Below the pieces are notes generated by a model. That model was not told the origin of the DNA, searched no databases, and saw only the letters and a list, made by a program, of their open reading frames with translations. Below are positions 53,333 to 64,000 of a stretch of DNA of 64,000 nt, in pieces; within the stretch, counting starts at the first letter, position 1; each line of letters starts with the position of its first letter. Source of the stretch: Rostratula benghalensis (lineage: Eukaryota > Chordata > Aves > Charadriiformes > Rostratulidae); the NCBI GenBank assembly GCA_013399305.1, contig VXAI01000090.1, forward strand, positions 62,001 through 126,000, given 5' to 3'. The position numbers were made by a program, and so were the translations under genes.

Positions 53333-56300
53333 GCAAAGAAACTCCAGATTTTGGCATGACAACAGCAGAAGTTGCCTGTTACATTTTAGAACAGGTAAGG
53401 GAAGAATAAAGGTAAATAATTTGTTCAATACCAGATTATTTATTACTTTGGACATTTACTAGCTCTCAGAAGATAATGGACAAGAAACGTGTAGTTCAAT
53501 ATACTTTGTTCTTTCACTTCAGTGAAAGCAGAAAACCACAAAAATTTGTGGGACACCATTTCATTTCTGCTGTCATTGTAAAAAAATATTTTTAGTCACT
53601 GTTAAGAACAACAGTAGCTATCCTGCAGAGTGCAGATGAGAAAATTTCCTGACAGTTTCAAAAAGATGCACTCAATCTCTTGCAAGAAGTGTGGCAGAAT
53701 GCTTAAGAAATCCAGGAGAAGAGCTTTTCAAGTATTACTAATGGGTTTCTCCATATGCTGCAGCCTTACTTTTCTATGGGTGATATGTCTGAAGAGCAGA
53801 TAAACTGAATCACTGCTACCGAGAGTATACAACTGGGTCTGACGTGGGCCAGCATGGGTCCAAAAGGATTTCTTAGTGAGGCATTCGCTCTTTATAATGT
53901 CACTTTACAAATCTCAGGCCAGGCTTGGAAGTAGCTCAGCACTCATTAGTAACTCTGACAAATACTGGACAACCCCATGCAGAGCAGGTTCAGGGTTCTC
54001 AGCAGTCAGCAGTCAGAATCGGGATAGCTAGAGAGCATAATACCCAGATGCTTGCATAGTCCTTGACAAAGATGGTTTGGCTCTACAAATATCATTTTTT
54101 TATGGCTTAGCAGTGATTTGTCTACACTGAGTATGGATCTCTAGAGATGTGTCTCTGCACCACAGGCCTCAGAACTCCAAAGTCCATTTGTTGACTCAGG
54201 ACAGATCCAAATGCAAGTGTACTTTCTAAGTAACAACTTTGAACATGATTTGTTGACATGTAATAGTAAACGGGAGCACGCTGAGGGCAGTATGGGGATA
54301 TTTTTGCAGAACAAACTGGACCAAATTTTGTGAAGCTATTCAGCTGTGTTTGCATGACACGGAGGAGCATGCCAGCAACATGCATGTACACATGATGATT
54401 CAGTTCTGTGTATAAAAATGTATTTGATAGACTGATATGTACCTGCAAACTCAACTGTATTACAGGATTTGCGATAAAAGATTTGGAAAAGAATATATAG
54501 AAATTGTCTAAGATAAAACTTCCTAAATTAATTGCTTGTATCAGGAAAAAGATTGTTATCAATTATGCTAAAAAAAGAATGTTACAATAATACAGAAGAC
54601 ACAACATTTTCAAAGCCACAGTGCCTGCTTTATAATTTTTACCAAAATTTGTTCCCTTATGGGACATTTCTGAATCATAATTGCACTGTATTTTATATTG
54701 GGCAGATTGACAGATGTCTTAACAGGAACATAGCTTTACAGTGTTGGTAAATAAATCTTATTTGCTTGTTTATTTTGTTTCAACTGGTATATAGGTGTTA
54801 CAGGAAGACAAGATGTGAATTGCTGTCTTTGTTACTCTTTCCTTCACAATCTAGTGTCCATCTCTTTGCCAGTTAAACTACTTACATCTTAAACAGAAAC
54901 AATAGGATTTTTGTATTAAAGATTACATGAAAAAAGCTAACCTCGTTTCCTTACCTACCACTATATGGAAAATCCACAAGAACACTTGAAAAAATATTCT
55001 TACTGAGCAAAAGCTGATTGTGCACAATGGGATTTGTTATATATTATATGCAGTGGTACAAGTATTTATCTGAGGGAATCAACCCTCTTTCCATTAATTA
55101 ATAGCAAAAATTGGTTTGAAAAGAGAACAATAAATTAATACTTCTAATATTCTAATAGTTCTTCCAATTAAAGGGAACTTGCATAAATAGATTTGCAACC
55201 AAGAAGGAGGAAGAAGATGTGAAATTGCAATCATCAGTCGCATGTAACAGTAAGTAATGTTTGACCACCCAGATTTACTATCCATCTTCTGTTTTGTTTT
55301 TTGGGTTGTTTCCTCATTATATGGTGCAGAGTGCATACAAACATATGATAAACCAAGATTTATTAAAGCACAATAGCTGCCTGACAGCAGACACCTAAAA
55401 CATAGTTTTATTTCCTTTTTTAATTATAAATTTGCTGTCCCATTTATGTTCTCCTTCATCAGAATGACTATCATGTATACTACTATCATATGAGGCGTGG
55501 GTGTAATCAACTATTATATCACTTAAAATAAAACTTTCATATTAGCTTTTAAAGGAAATATATGCCAATAATTGCATATTTCTGTGCATAAATCCATTTT
55601 TCTTAACGCAGACTTTGGCATTTGAACAAAGTAGAATTATTTTCCAGATGCTAAGTTTCTTTAAACTATGAGCTTAGTCTTAATTCTAGCCAATCACACT
55701 TGAAATGTTTAAACTTGGCAGACAAAACAAGTCTGAAAACTATTGGTACCCAACAAAAAGAGTTTTCAAACTCCAGAATCAAAGTTTCAATTATATCATT
55801 TCAGAGCCAATAAAAAAATAGGAGATTTAAAGCCTGATATTTTCATTAAATATTTAAACATACACCATGTCTACTATCTTCTGCAAGCGCTGTCTTAACC
55901 TTACATGGCAATTTGGGGTTCTTTGTCCCCAGACAAAAAGAAAAATCCATATGTTGCTTACAAGCCTTGTTGTTATGTAATATTAAAAAATATGTATTCC
56001 CATAGCACAATATATTGCCATTTAGCAGTTGAACAGTTACAGCGCCGCTAATTCATTTTTTGTGTTCATACATGAACTGCACCCTTTCATTTAAATGTTA
56101 AAGCTATTAACTTTATGACAGCCCCACAATTACTTGGAAACTATAGCTTACTCTCAGAATTTTTAATAATCCATTTCTTGTTCACATCAAATCTTTGAAA
56201 CATATTTACTATTTTTTAACATGTTGCTGCTTTTACTTTCCCAAAAGCAAGGGTCACGTTAAGTGACACATTATTTTTAACTAAACAAATTGTGCTTTGG

Positions 56301-57489
56301 GCAGCAAATCAACAGCACTGTAATATAAAAAAACAGACAGCAGTTTTGGTTTTCGGTTGTCCTAGGAGAGAGGTGGTTTGCCCTTATTCAGTTTGTCAGA
56401 GTTGATTACAGGATAGGAGCTTTTCCATTTTTTATGCTTGGATGAAGATTTTTCAGATGACAATACCCAAGGTTAATCTCTTAATGGATATTATACAAGA
56501 TTTTGCCTACAGTGTCACTTAAGTCAGAAGAGTCCACCACTCAATATTTATTCATGTCAATTACAAAACATTTAAATTTTAGCTAAATGCATCTTTTTGA
56601 TTCTTCTTTACTCACTTAATTAGTTACCGAAATATAGAATGTTCTGAAAAGTACCTGGGGACATTCTGCAAGACAAATTAAGCACAACCCCAACAATATG
56701 GTAATTTTCAGATATGAGTTTTTATTTGCATTGTATTTATGTAAATTAAGTTTTCATATGAGCCACATACTCTCACGTGCTAATTAAAGTTTATTTAGTT
56801 ACAGCACTTCTCAATTGAGTACTACAGCTTAAAATCTATAGCATGTCAAATAAGCTTTATTAGTCCACACAGCAAGCGGACACTTTTAACTGTTTCACTA
56901 CTTCTACAAAATAAATTACTTCAAGTACCATGGCAATGATCTCTGTGAACCAAGAAACCTTGTCCAGTGCTCCTCCCAACCCCAAAGACCTTTTAGCTAC
57001 TTCCTTGCAGCTCCTTCCTTGTCCTCCTCTGTCTCCAGACCCAGACATCCCCCTCTCTTCCTCAGTGACAACAGCACCCACTGTCAGCAAGCTTTGAACT
57101 TACCTTTTTCTCCTATTAACCATTTAGTACAGATTGTATTTACAGGGTCATGAAAACATGACACCCCTATGGTCGTGGCTGTCTTACAGCTGCACTTGTT
57201 GATACTTACTTTTCATTACTTTAAGAAGATGCTATGTGTGTTCATTTACTGATTTCAGCAATATTTTTCAAGAACAGGCTCTTGAAGCACTCCTATAAAA
57301 TCACAGATGACCTTGCACTTTCTTCCATCTTCTAAGTTAAAAGCAAATGGCAACAGCTAACAACATAAATTTAGCTTTAACTATTTTAAAGCCATGTTTT
57401 TCTCCTCAGGACCCAATTCAGAACGTGTAAACATATTATTTGCACTGACTCCAGTGAATCCCACACAATTCAGAATTAGAGTTAATATA

Positions 57490-58700
57490 CATAGAATCAT
57501 AGAATTGCTTAGGTTGGAAAAGACCTTTAAGATCACTGAGTCCAACTGTTATTCTAATACTGCCAAGTCCACCACTGAAGTATGTCCCCAAGTCCTATGC
57601 CCCTGAGTCCTTTCAAGTACCTCCAGGGATGATGAGTCAACCACTTCCCTGAAAAGCCTATTCCCAGTGCTTAACCACACTTTCTGTGAAGAGTTTTTTT
57701 CCTATTATCCAATCTAAACCTCCCCTGGTGCAACCTGGGGCCATTTCCTCTTGTCCTGTCCCTTGTTACTTGGGAGAAAAGACCAATCCCCACCTCACCA
57801 CAACCTCATTTCAGGTGGGTACAGAGAGCAATAAGGTCTCCCCTCAGCCTCCTTTTCTCGAGGCTAAACAATCCCAGATCCCTCAGCCACTCCTCATAAG
57901 ACTTGTGGCAGCTTTGTCTTTGTCTTCTTTGAGCAAACTCCAGCACCAAAATGGATTTTTTGGAGGCCCAAAACCGAACACAGTATGTGAGGTGGAGCCT
58001 CACCAGTGCGAGTACAGAGGTGCAATCACTTCCCTGCTCCTGATGACCCCACTATTTCTGATACAGGCCAGGATGCTGTTGGCCTTCTTTGCCACCTGGG
58101 CAAACTGCTGGCTCGAATTCAGCCAACAGTCAACCAACACCCACAGGTCCTTTTCTTCCAGGCAGCTCTGAAACCCCTCTTCGCCAAACTTGTAGCGCTG
58201 CATGTTGTGACCCCAACATGCAGTTGTGGCAGGATCAGGCACTCAACTTTGTTGAACCTCATGCCCTTGGCCTCAGCCCATTTTTTCCAACCTGTCCACA
58301 TCCTTCTGTAGAGCCTTCCTACCCTCAAGCAGACCAACACTCACACCCAACTTTATGTCACTTGCAAATTGACTAAGGGTGCACTTGAACCCCTCATCCA
58401 CACCATTGATAAAGATATTAAAGAGTACTGGCCCTGGGGAACACCACTTATGACAGGTCATCAACTAGGTTTAACTCCATTCACCATCGCTCTTTGGGCC
58501 TGACCCTCCAACCAGACTTATAGCCAACAAAGAGAACACTCATACAAACCATGAGCAGGCAGTTTCTCTAGGAGAATGCTGTGGGAAACAGTGTCAAAGT
58601 CTTTACTAAAGTCTATGCAGTCAAAATCCACAGCCTTTCCCTCAGCCCCTAAGTGGGCCACCTTGTCATACAAGCACTACCTATGAATCAAGATAGACTT
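57490..58700 (-). mobile_element. CR1 LINE, 1.2-kb copy on the gene-sense strand
   Basis: The element's 3' end is at 57490 (reverse of CATAGAATCATAGAATTGCT) and ORF2 runs to higher coordinates. Recognisable frames on the minus strand include 57806-58003 ([20 protein letters not shown]), 58000-58242 (LEEKDLWVLVDCWLNSSQQF) and 58273-58464 ([20 protein letters not shown]). The catalytic FADD motif reads FASD at 58357-58368. Upstream of the RT core the match fades around 58690. It is 5'-truncated with several frameshifts, so inactive. It is one of three CR1 copies oriented with CSMD1 transcription. Confidence 0.95.
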
Positions 58701-61700
58701 CTGAATCCTTTGTTTAGGCAATGATTCCCATACATCACCTCAATATATAGAGGTCCCTACCCAACAGTTTCTGACTTTCATATTCGGAGGATAAGGGTGC
58801 ACTGAATTCTATATAATGTCAATGGAAAATCTGCATGCACTTAAATGTCTCAGACCTCTACAGCTGGAAGGACAAAATTTTGTCACGTGCATACAAATGT
58901 ACCTGCAATGGCACATTCCAAAAGTGGAAGGCATTTTTTGCGTATATTAATTTTACAGTCATTCTGTACCTAAATAAATAAATAAATGCATACATATATA
59001 CCCATAAAAATAAAATCATGCACAGATTATTACGTTTTCTGAGTTATTTTGAAGTTTGCCTCAATTTATTTCAATAATTCAGTGTCAAGATCCAAATAGT
59101 AACAAGGCATGGAGGTATCTAGTTAATTTCAAACTTCTAAACTTTCAAGCAACTCACTTTTCTTTCAAGTATTATTTGATGTGAAGAAATGAGAAAAAAA
59201 TATTTATACATTGCTCTTGAACAAAAATATGTTTCAGAATTCTTTGGCTATATTTCATGACCTGTACTAAATAAAGATGGATGCAGAGAAGGACTGACTT
59301 GACTTAGACATCAAAATTGCTCCTAAATTTTAGGTGTTATATGAGAGCCATTACTAAATTAATGGTGGCATAATCTGCTTCTTGTTCCTTGCTTGCACCC
59401 TCAAGTAGTTACAGAATTTAAGCACTTACTCACCAGCTAGGTGAACGCTAAAGAAGAATGGGCTGAATCTTATCCCATCATTTAATTTAAGTCTTTTGAG
59501 TTCTTCAGTTTCATATAATTTTGTCTTACATTGTCCAAAGATAGTTTATTTTTTCATAAATTGCTATTCTAGCTAACCTTTCTATTGCAAATAGTACATA
59601 GATGGATTATAATCTAGATATAAGACATCAAGGTAGAAAATAAATACAAACTATGAAAAAAAAATACATAACACACACATGCCTAGCACAGCTTTTTGTT
59701 TGTTTGTTTTCAGGCCTAGGGCTACCTTTGGGTTTTAATAGGGGATGTGCAGTAACAAGGAGCTTTAGTTTCTTTTTTCCTTTGAATTTTGCTTCTGCTT
59801 TTTAAACATCCGCCTGCACTGCCTGGAATACTTAAAGCCTTCTAACTGCTGGCTGGATGAAAAATACACTTCTTCCTTTGTTCATGCCATTCTGGAGTCC
59901 AAGAGTTGGTTTCCATGACTTCAGCATTGCTCTCATTTCTATATTCCTGTTACAGCCAGTGATAAAATTTGCATTGATTTCAAAGATAGATTTCAAAAAA
60001 CTGTATGATGTTGAGAATGCCACTCTGGCTGCTTGAAGACATTAATCAGAATTTACATAGTCTCATTAGAGATGTGGGGATTCTGTTCTGAAATTGGCAG
60101 GTCAGGCTGGTTGCTGACTAACAGTCGAATATATCCAAAGATACCCAACAGGATATATACAAAGCAAAAAGATTGTCAATTCTTTCAAAACAAAATTATT
60201 TTTCAGTTAAGACTTTTTCTTTACCCCGTTCAAATGCAAACGTAGTAAAATAAAATGTACAAATAAATAAAAAAACCCCCGCTGACTGTCAGGGGACGCA
60301 AAAATGATGAGACATTGGAAATGTTGCTTTACTGATTTTTTTTTTATAATTTGTACTGTAAGAATCATTCTATCATAGTGGATATTCACTGGTCTTATGC
60401 ATAGGAATGCAAGAAATTTACCTAAAATATATAATGATTCAACTTTGATTGTATTAAACAGATTATATTATACAGGCCAGAAGAAACATAACAGCGGTTT
60501 CAAATTGAGTGCAATTGGGAGTTAGAGGTGTTCTAGGCAAACCTCTAGAGAATAAAGCAGAAAGCTTTAGGGAGCAACAGTGCATACTGCCAGTCAAACA
60601 GTAGAGTAATAGGAGATTAGAAATAAAAGTTATAAAACCAAAAGCCTGCAGTAGTTTAAAACAAGCTGATTACTTGCCTTATCTCGAGGTCATCTATCCC
60701 TGTCTTGTCTCCATGAGATTATTATTGACTTTTCAAAAGCCATGATCTTGAACTGTTCTCAGCACAACTTAATATTGTACATGTTTCTGGGGAGCTTAGA
60801 TTTCTAGTCTGATTGCAGTTATGCTTTATACAGTACTAGTCTTTTAACTTCAGGCAGCAGGTTCATAGATTGCTTCAATTCTGAGTATAACATGAAGCAT
60901 TTTTATCTAAAATGAATGGAAAAAATATTCTGGACTCAGCAGTTCTGTTTGGATCTAGATAGCTTCACAAGTTCTGTAAATTCCCAGGCCAGTACTTGCA
61001 CGTTTGCCCTTTCTTAAGTGACTTAGCAACTGCTTCAAATTAAGGTGTTCCATGTGACAGGAGACATGCATATGAAACAGCAGGTCACATGAATGTGACT
61101 ATTATTCTAGGCGCTCAATCAGCTTGCATGCTGCTTTCAGTATGTTTCCAAAGGAATGAAAACACTGCTACATGTAACAAAAGCAGTACTCATTCTTAGG
61201 ATAAATAGGGCTATTTTACAGAGAGAAATAATTTGTTGGAAAGTTTATCCTTTTTCTACTGCTTTATGGGTCTACTGCTTGACTGTCTACCATAAATGAA
61301 TATAAATACTTTGCACTTTTTTTTCCCATACACTTAGTTTACTGACTGATGTCCAAGAGTGCATTTTGAATGGTTTGCTCACGTAGAACCCTTACTCAGA
61401 TAACTGATTTTTTTTTTTTTATCTTTAAATATGTCAGTCATGGGGCCTTCATGTAAAGCTAAACCCTGAGGTTCAGTTTTCTCCTACATGGAAAACTGTA
61501 GGTGTAGATAAGTCTTTGCACATATTTACTCCGCAAGTAATTCTGAACAGATGGTAAGCTGTTGGCATTGGTAGAGATCTGGCCAGGCATTAATGACAAG
61601 GATAATAAAGTGGTTTTCTAAATAAAATTTTATCACTTAGCACTGAAAAGGTCCAATGTTTCTGAGGGTGACTAAACAACATGGCAGAGGAAGACTACTT

Positions 61701-64000
61701 TTCCCTAGAAGAAGGCAGTTTAGCCCATTTTTATTATAAAGAGATCTTAATTTCCCCCCAAAAAAGCCACATATTTTTCTTCCTCCTGGAAAAGAAGATA
61801 AGAGACACCTTTTCATTCTACAAACCAGTGAATAGATCTGCTTCACCGGTGGGGGAGAAACTTCTGAGATGATCTTAAAGAGATGTGTATGGGTTTTCTG
61901 ATCCTGAAATTTTTGCTAACGCCAAACGTTTGCTCTGCATTCTCCCCATCATACTAAGAAACAAACTTTGTTGCAGTTATAGTCTATCTTATATATAGTA
62001 AACAAAGGGTACTATAAGACAATGGTCCCCTTAAGCCTCAAGATTGTAAGAAATCTCAGAGTTAATTACCCTATCCAACTATCTTTCATGTTTTGCTTTC
62101 AAAATGTCTAGGCTTTGATAAATTATGTCATCATTTTATGCATGAGGAGTCATAAGCTGTCATTGTTCTTACTCTACATGGATCTTCCAATTGGAAAAAC
62201 ACTCTTGTAGAACATCAGCATCACAAACCAGCCAAAGCTCAGAACAAAAAACATTATTTTAGAGAAGAAACGGGCAAAAGAGAGAATTAAAGGGCTGCAT
62301 CTTTCTTGCTGAAGTTAAAAATAATTTCATATTATAAATGTATCATTGAATTATATATTTAATTCTTCTACAGGTCACACAAGTTTTAATTATCTTTTTT
62401 TATAAAGGAGACTGGGATTTGTAAATAAATACAAAAATGCCAACAAAGAAAATAAAATTGAGATATATTGTTTTACAAGTCTTCACAGACCAGCATTTTC
62501 ATTTCTGTTGTTAAGGTTCCTTTTCTTAAAAAGAAGACAGAAATAAGTATAATTTAACAAAAAGAAACAGAAATTATTCATAGCAATGGTAGTTGACAGT
62601 AGCAACAAACAATTCAAGCAGTGAAAAGTAAAAAGCAAGGAGCATGTCATGGAATTTACTGGAGTGTATTATGGCTTTGCTGCAACAGAGGACATTTTAC
62701 GGTAGAAAGATTGCAAGACGGTTTAGTTTAATTCTGCAAGCCATTTGTGAACAATATTCCTTAATACTGTTTCTATTAACTTTTCTCAACTGGGAATAAA
62801 AAACACTACTTTCTGCCAATATTACTTTTCATTTGTCCACTTCATATTACTCAGTCTTCACAAGAAAAGCTGTTGCTTCTGTAGTCATTCTTAAGTAAAA
62901 TTCAAAAAAGGAAAGCACTACAGAATTCTAAATACTAATAACCATGAGAACCTATTTTTATTTTGGAAAGAGCAATAACCTGAGGGTTTCACCAAGTTTG
63001 ATTCCTAACAATGGTGGCACATTCTTCTCAAGATACTTAATCTCAAGCAAATATTTGAGTTGGCATGTAGAATAAAATAAGCATCATGCACAACCTATAG
63101 CACATTTGCATAAGGCTTCTAGGAACATACTATGATCTAGAGAATCCTTTAGGAGTAAATGCCTTTGAGCATAAGGTTATATTTAGCTGAATATGTGCAG
63201 GAAACTGATGTGCCTGTTTTTAACTTGAACTAGTTCTACTTTACAGAAATTAATTAACTCTTCTTTTACACTAGGCACTAAAGGTTCCATTTCTATCACT
63301 ACTGTGCATCAATTCAGCTACATCACTCATAAGCTGTCAATGCATTCACCCTACCCACTCTGAATTCTGAAACATAGCAGCTGATTTTTTTCTCTGCTTG
63401 TTTTTATAGAAGGACGTTCTTTTTTAATTTCCCCTAGTGGCTTCATGTTGGAAAGATGAGAGTTCAATCGTATTATATTTTGCCAATCCTTTTCTTCACA
63501 GAAGACTCCTGCAAATCTGACCCCAGGAAAATTCACAGCAAACATTAACCCCAAGTGGCCAAACAAGGCTTTTTTGCATTATCAGGGAATGTTTAATTTT
63601 TATAATGTAACAACTTGAGTATCATCTCAAGCCTCAGCCATCAGCCTTCCATCCCTGATTCACATTCTTTAACTTTAAATTTGCTTTCCCCATTCCCCAT
63701 TTAGACATACATGACCTTTCATGAGGCTGCTGAACGTCACGGTCATACTAATCACTAGGGCCATCAGTCCATAAGTAGCAACTGAAATGCTTTTGGGCTC
63801 TTCGAAATTGCTCCTGCCCAGCTCTTGAAGGGATGTTCGTGACTGCTACTTTTACTTCTCCACATATATTTACTACTATGCAGCTATTATGACTGTTGTA
63901 TGGGCTTTTTCAAAGAAGATATGATGCTGGAATAAAAGGTAGAAATTAAATCATATTATTTGCACTCTTGGAGAGTGGCTTAATCTATAACAGACTTCAG
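58701..64000. other. Intronic segment without recognisable transposons
   Basis: AT-rich, with an AAAT run at about 58972-58986 and T runs near 60338 and 61409. No exon, RNA gene or transposon was recognised. The frames present are short and without family resemblance. Confidence 0.5.

Larger units (their letters stand above)
43144..57489. other. Long intronic segment (14 kb) with simple repeats and weak candidates
   Basis: No exon was recognised. It contains T/A-rich runs (44805-44841, 45151-45170, 49030-49044), an AAC-rich stretch at 49617-49665, a forkhead-like inverted repeat at 44441, a 13-bp tandem duplication at 53302, a possible LTR start at 46960 and a possible tRNA-like remnant near 51298-51350. 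Frames at 50191-50541 (minus), 52324-52770 (plus, 148 residues) and 54122-54562 (minus, 146 residues) show no family, splice or codon evidence of being genes. Confidence 0.5.

Noticed and set aside
54122..54562. Minus-strand open frame of 146 residues on the CSMD1 sense strand
   Set aside because: It resembles no CUB or Sushi sequence (no suitable cysteine spacing) and has no clear splice borders.
57686..58376. Plus-strand frames of 95-161 residues
   Set aside because: They are reverse-strand shadows of the CR1 element at 57490-58700.

Overview
This is a vertebrate, almost certainly bird, genomic window: AT-rich intronic DNA with one recognisable coding exon. The exon (4873-5089, minus strand) encodes the start of the first CUB domain of CSMD1, a very large neuronal/epithelial transmembrane protein of CUB and Sushi repeats that regulates complement and synapses. 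The gene runs right to left. Bases 1-4872 are part of the intron after this exon, and 5090-64000 are part of the intron before it. I see no second exon, promoter, CpG island, RNA gene or CRISPR. The bird assignment rests on many CR1 LINE fragments with avian-type 3' ends (variants of ATTCTATGATTCT) and a solo LTR at about 42521-43143 of a family I know from many neoavian genomes. The species cannot be determined from this.

Layout. Positions 1-4872 are downstream intron with microsatellites; a 65-bp purine tract (pyrimidine in the transcript) lies directly beside the 5' splice site. Positions 8578-9591 hold two CR1 3' ends in tandem orientation. About 9846-11050 hold a very old, strongly decayed CR1 of the turtle/crocodile type on the minus strand. 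About 12240-13955 are an unusually GC-rich stretch of unknown origin that abuts a 0.9-kb CR1 (13957-14846). About 18090-19088 are a 1-kb CR1 that still encodes the FADD motif of reverse transcriptase. Smaller CR1 pieces lie at 22394, 24780 and 40744, and a 1.2-kb minus-strand CR1 lies at 57490-58700. The remainder (14.8-18.1 kb, 19.1-22.4 kb, 25-40.7 kb, 43.1-57.5 kb, 58.7-64 kb) is AT-rich intron with simple repeats and a few short dyad sequences.

No multi-gene system is present and I found no novel biological system. The most useful observations are the exon and its splice context, the decayed archosaur-type CR1, the GC-rich island, a G-quadruplex motif inside the solo LTR, and a handful of transcription-factor-like dyads (RFX X-box, forkhead inverted repeat, an 18-bp GATTAATC-centred palindrome) that may mark intronic regulatory elements. 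Repeat and gene identities come from memory of the families, not from a database search.
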